Shown here: positions 6,441 to 6,912 of the stretch, piece after piece
Position numbering within the stretch: the stretch's first letter is position 1
Layout: every line of letters begins with the position of its first letter
Origin: Erysipelotrichia bacterium
GTDB taxonomy: Bacteria > Bacillota_I > Bacilli_A > Erysipelotrichales > Erysipelotrichaceae
Direction: 5' to 3'
Length of the DNA: 6,912 bases
NCBI GenBank assembly: GCA_009916335.1
Contig: SAAR01000183.1
Span: 1 to 6,912, forward strand
Notes under the pieces: model-generated
Database searches by the model: none
Told to the model about the DNA's origin: nothing
The model's input: the letters and a program-made list of their open reading frames with translations, nothing else
Made by a program: the position numbers and the translations under genes

Positions 6441-6912
6441 TTAAACTAATTGATCTTCATATAGGAAAAATGAAAAATCATCATGGTAATAAGGTTTCAT
6501 TGAATACTTCTTTTCCCCGTTTCTTCGCATACCACTATGTTCGTAAAACTGATAATTACATGACTTATCGGTATACAAATAAAAAGTTTCACTACCTTGC
6601 TGTTTTAAATATTGTTTCGCCTTTTGAAATAATTCCTTTCCTAACCCTTTTCCTCTTGCATACTCACTTACTACAAACAAAACAATTTCTCCATCATAAT
6701 CTTTTCCACTTTGCTCATACAACTGTTCATTAATACGATCATAATGAGCAAATATCTTCATCGTTTTACGCCCATCTTTTGTAAGCATCAAACGTAAATA
6801 CTCATAGATTAATTTTGCTTTTAACAGTACATGAAACTTTCCATTTTGATGTGTATTGCGTGCCATAATCACACCAACGATACGACGATTTAATAAAGCA
6901 GCACATGTATAT
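6441..6912 (-). CDS. GNAT-family N-acetyltransferase, 5' end outside the window
   Basis: 156 residues are visible and the frame is still open at the window edge. It begins ...YTCAALLNRRIVGVIMARN, which looks like the inner strands of a GNAT fold, so the true start lies further upstream. A GTG at 6870-6872 would be an internal valine in that strand and has no ribosome site. Motif A is EYARGKGLGKELF (visible residues 83-95), with R-G-K-G-L-G as the acetyl-CoA pyrophosphate loop. Motif B is YTDKSCNYQFYEHSGM (visible residues 113-128), the usual N-x-x-F/Y-Y-x-x-x-G pattern. It is a cytosolic acetyl-CoA-dependent transferase with unreadable substrate. It converges on the murI-GH13 unit and shares its terminator. 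Confidence 0.85.
   Translation of the reverse strand, partial: YTCAALLNRRIVGVIMARNTHQNGKFHVLLKAKLIYEYLRLMLTKDGRKTMKIFAHYDRINEQLYEQSGKDYDGEIVLFVVSEYARGKGLGKELFQKAKQYLKQQGSETFYLYTDKSCNYQFYEHSGMRRNGEKKYSMKPYYHDDFSFFLYEDQLV

Noticed and set aside
6470..6733. Plus-strand open frame of 87 codons opposite the right-edge GNAT gene.
   Set aside because: Its translation is rich in His, Phe and Thr with no recognisable domain, and the opposite strand has clear GNAT motifs. It is a shadow.

Overview
The window is AT-rich (roughly one third G+C by eye). It has strong AAGGAGG-type ribosome binding sites, TTGACA/TATAAT-type promoters and short intergenic gaps, which fits a low-GC Bacillota (Firmicutes). 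The gene content and codon style suggest a gut-type lineage such as Erysipelotrichia, but that placement is inference and nothing here fixes the genus. It looks like ordinary chromosomal housekeeping and accessory DNA. I see no complete mobile element, CRISPR array, tRNA or rRNA gene.

Layout, left to right: (1) Positions 1-66 form a block of about 50% G+C that can fold into a bulged hairpin. An extremely A-rich stretch follows, then a TATAAT box just before a GNAT-type acetyltransferase gene (218-811) that ends in its own terminator. (2) A copper-homeostasis operon follows. A TTGACA-N17-TATTAT promoter has a CsoR-type operator over its predicted start site, then come csoR (918-1184) and copA (1199-3451), 14 bp apart, and a long perfect hairpin terminator. 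Copper binding to CsoR should release the operator and let CopA, a Cu(I) P1B-type ATPase, export the metal. No separate CopZ chaperone gene lies in the window. (3) A convergent minus-strand gene (3500-4072) encodes an unrecognised 190-residue protein: a soluble N-terminal part resembling a degraded HAD-like fold, then two membrane segments. It shares the hairpin terminator with copA. (4) Divergent from it, an extended -10 promoter drives murI (glutamate racemase, best start 4249). Four bases later comes an intracellular GH13 alpha-glucan hydrolase gene (5024-6376), almost certainly in the same transcript. (5) A second convergent hairpin separates that operon from a minus-strand GNAT acetyltransferase gene (6441-6912) whose 5' end lies outside the window.

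Functional links: csoR and copA form a self-contained copper-efflux circuit. MurI makes D-glutamate for peptidoglycan, and the GH13 enzyme probably trims maltodextrins or glycogen-derived oligosaccharides in the cytosol. Their pairing is a positional link with no obvious pathway link. The two GNAT genes are unrelated in position and their substrates cannot be read from sequence. I did not find a convincing undescribed multi-gene system. The least explained items are the HAD-like membrane protein and the structured block at the left edge.
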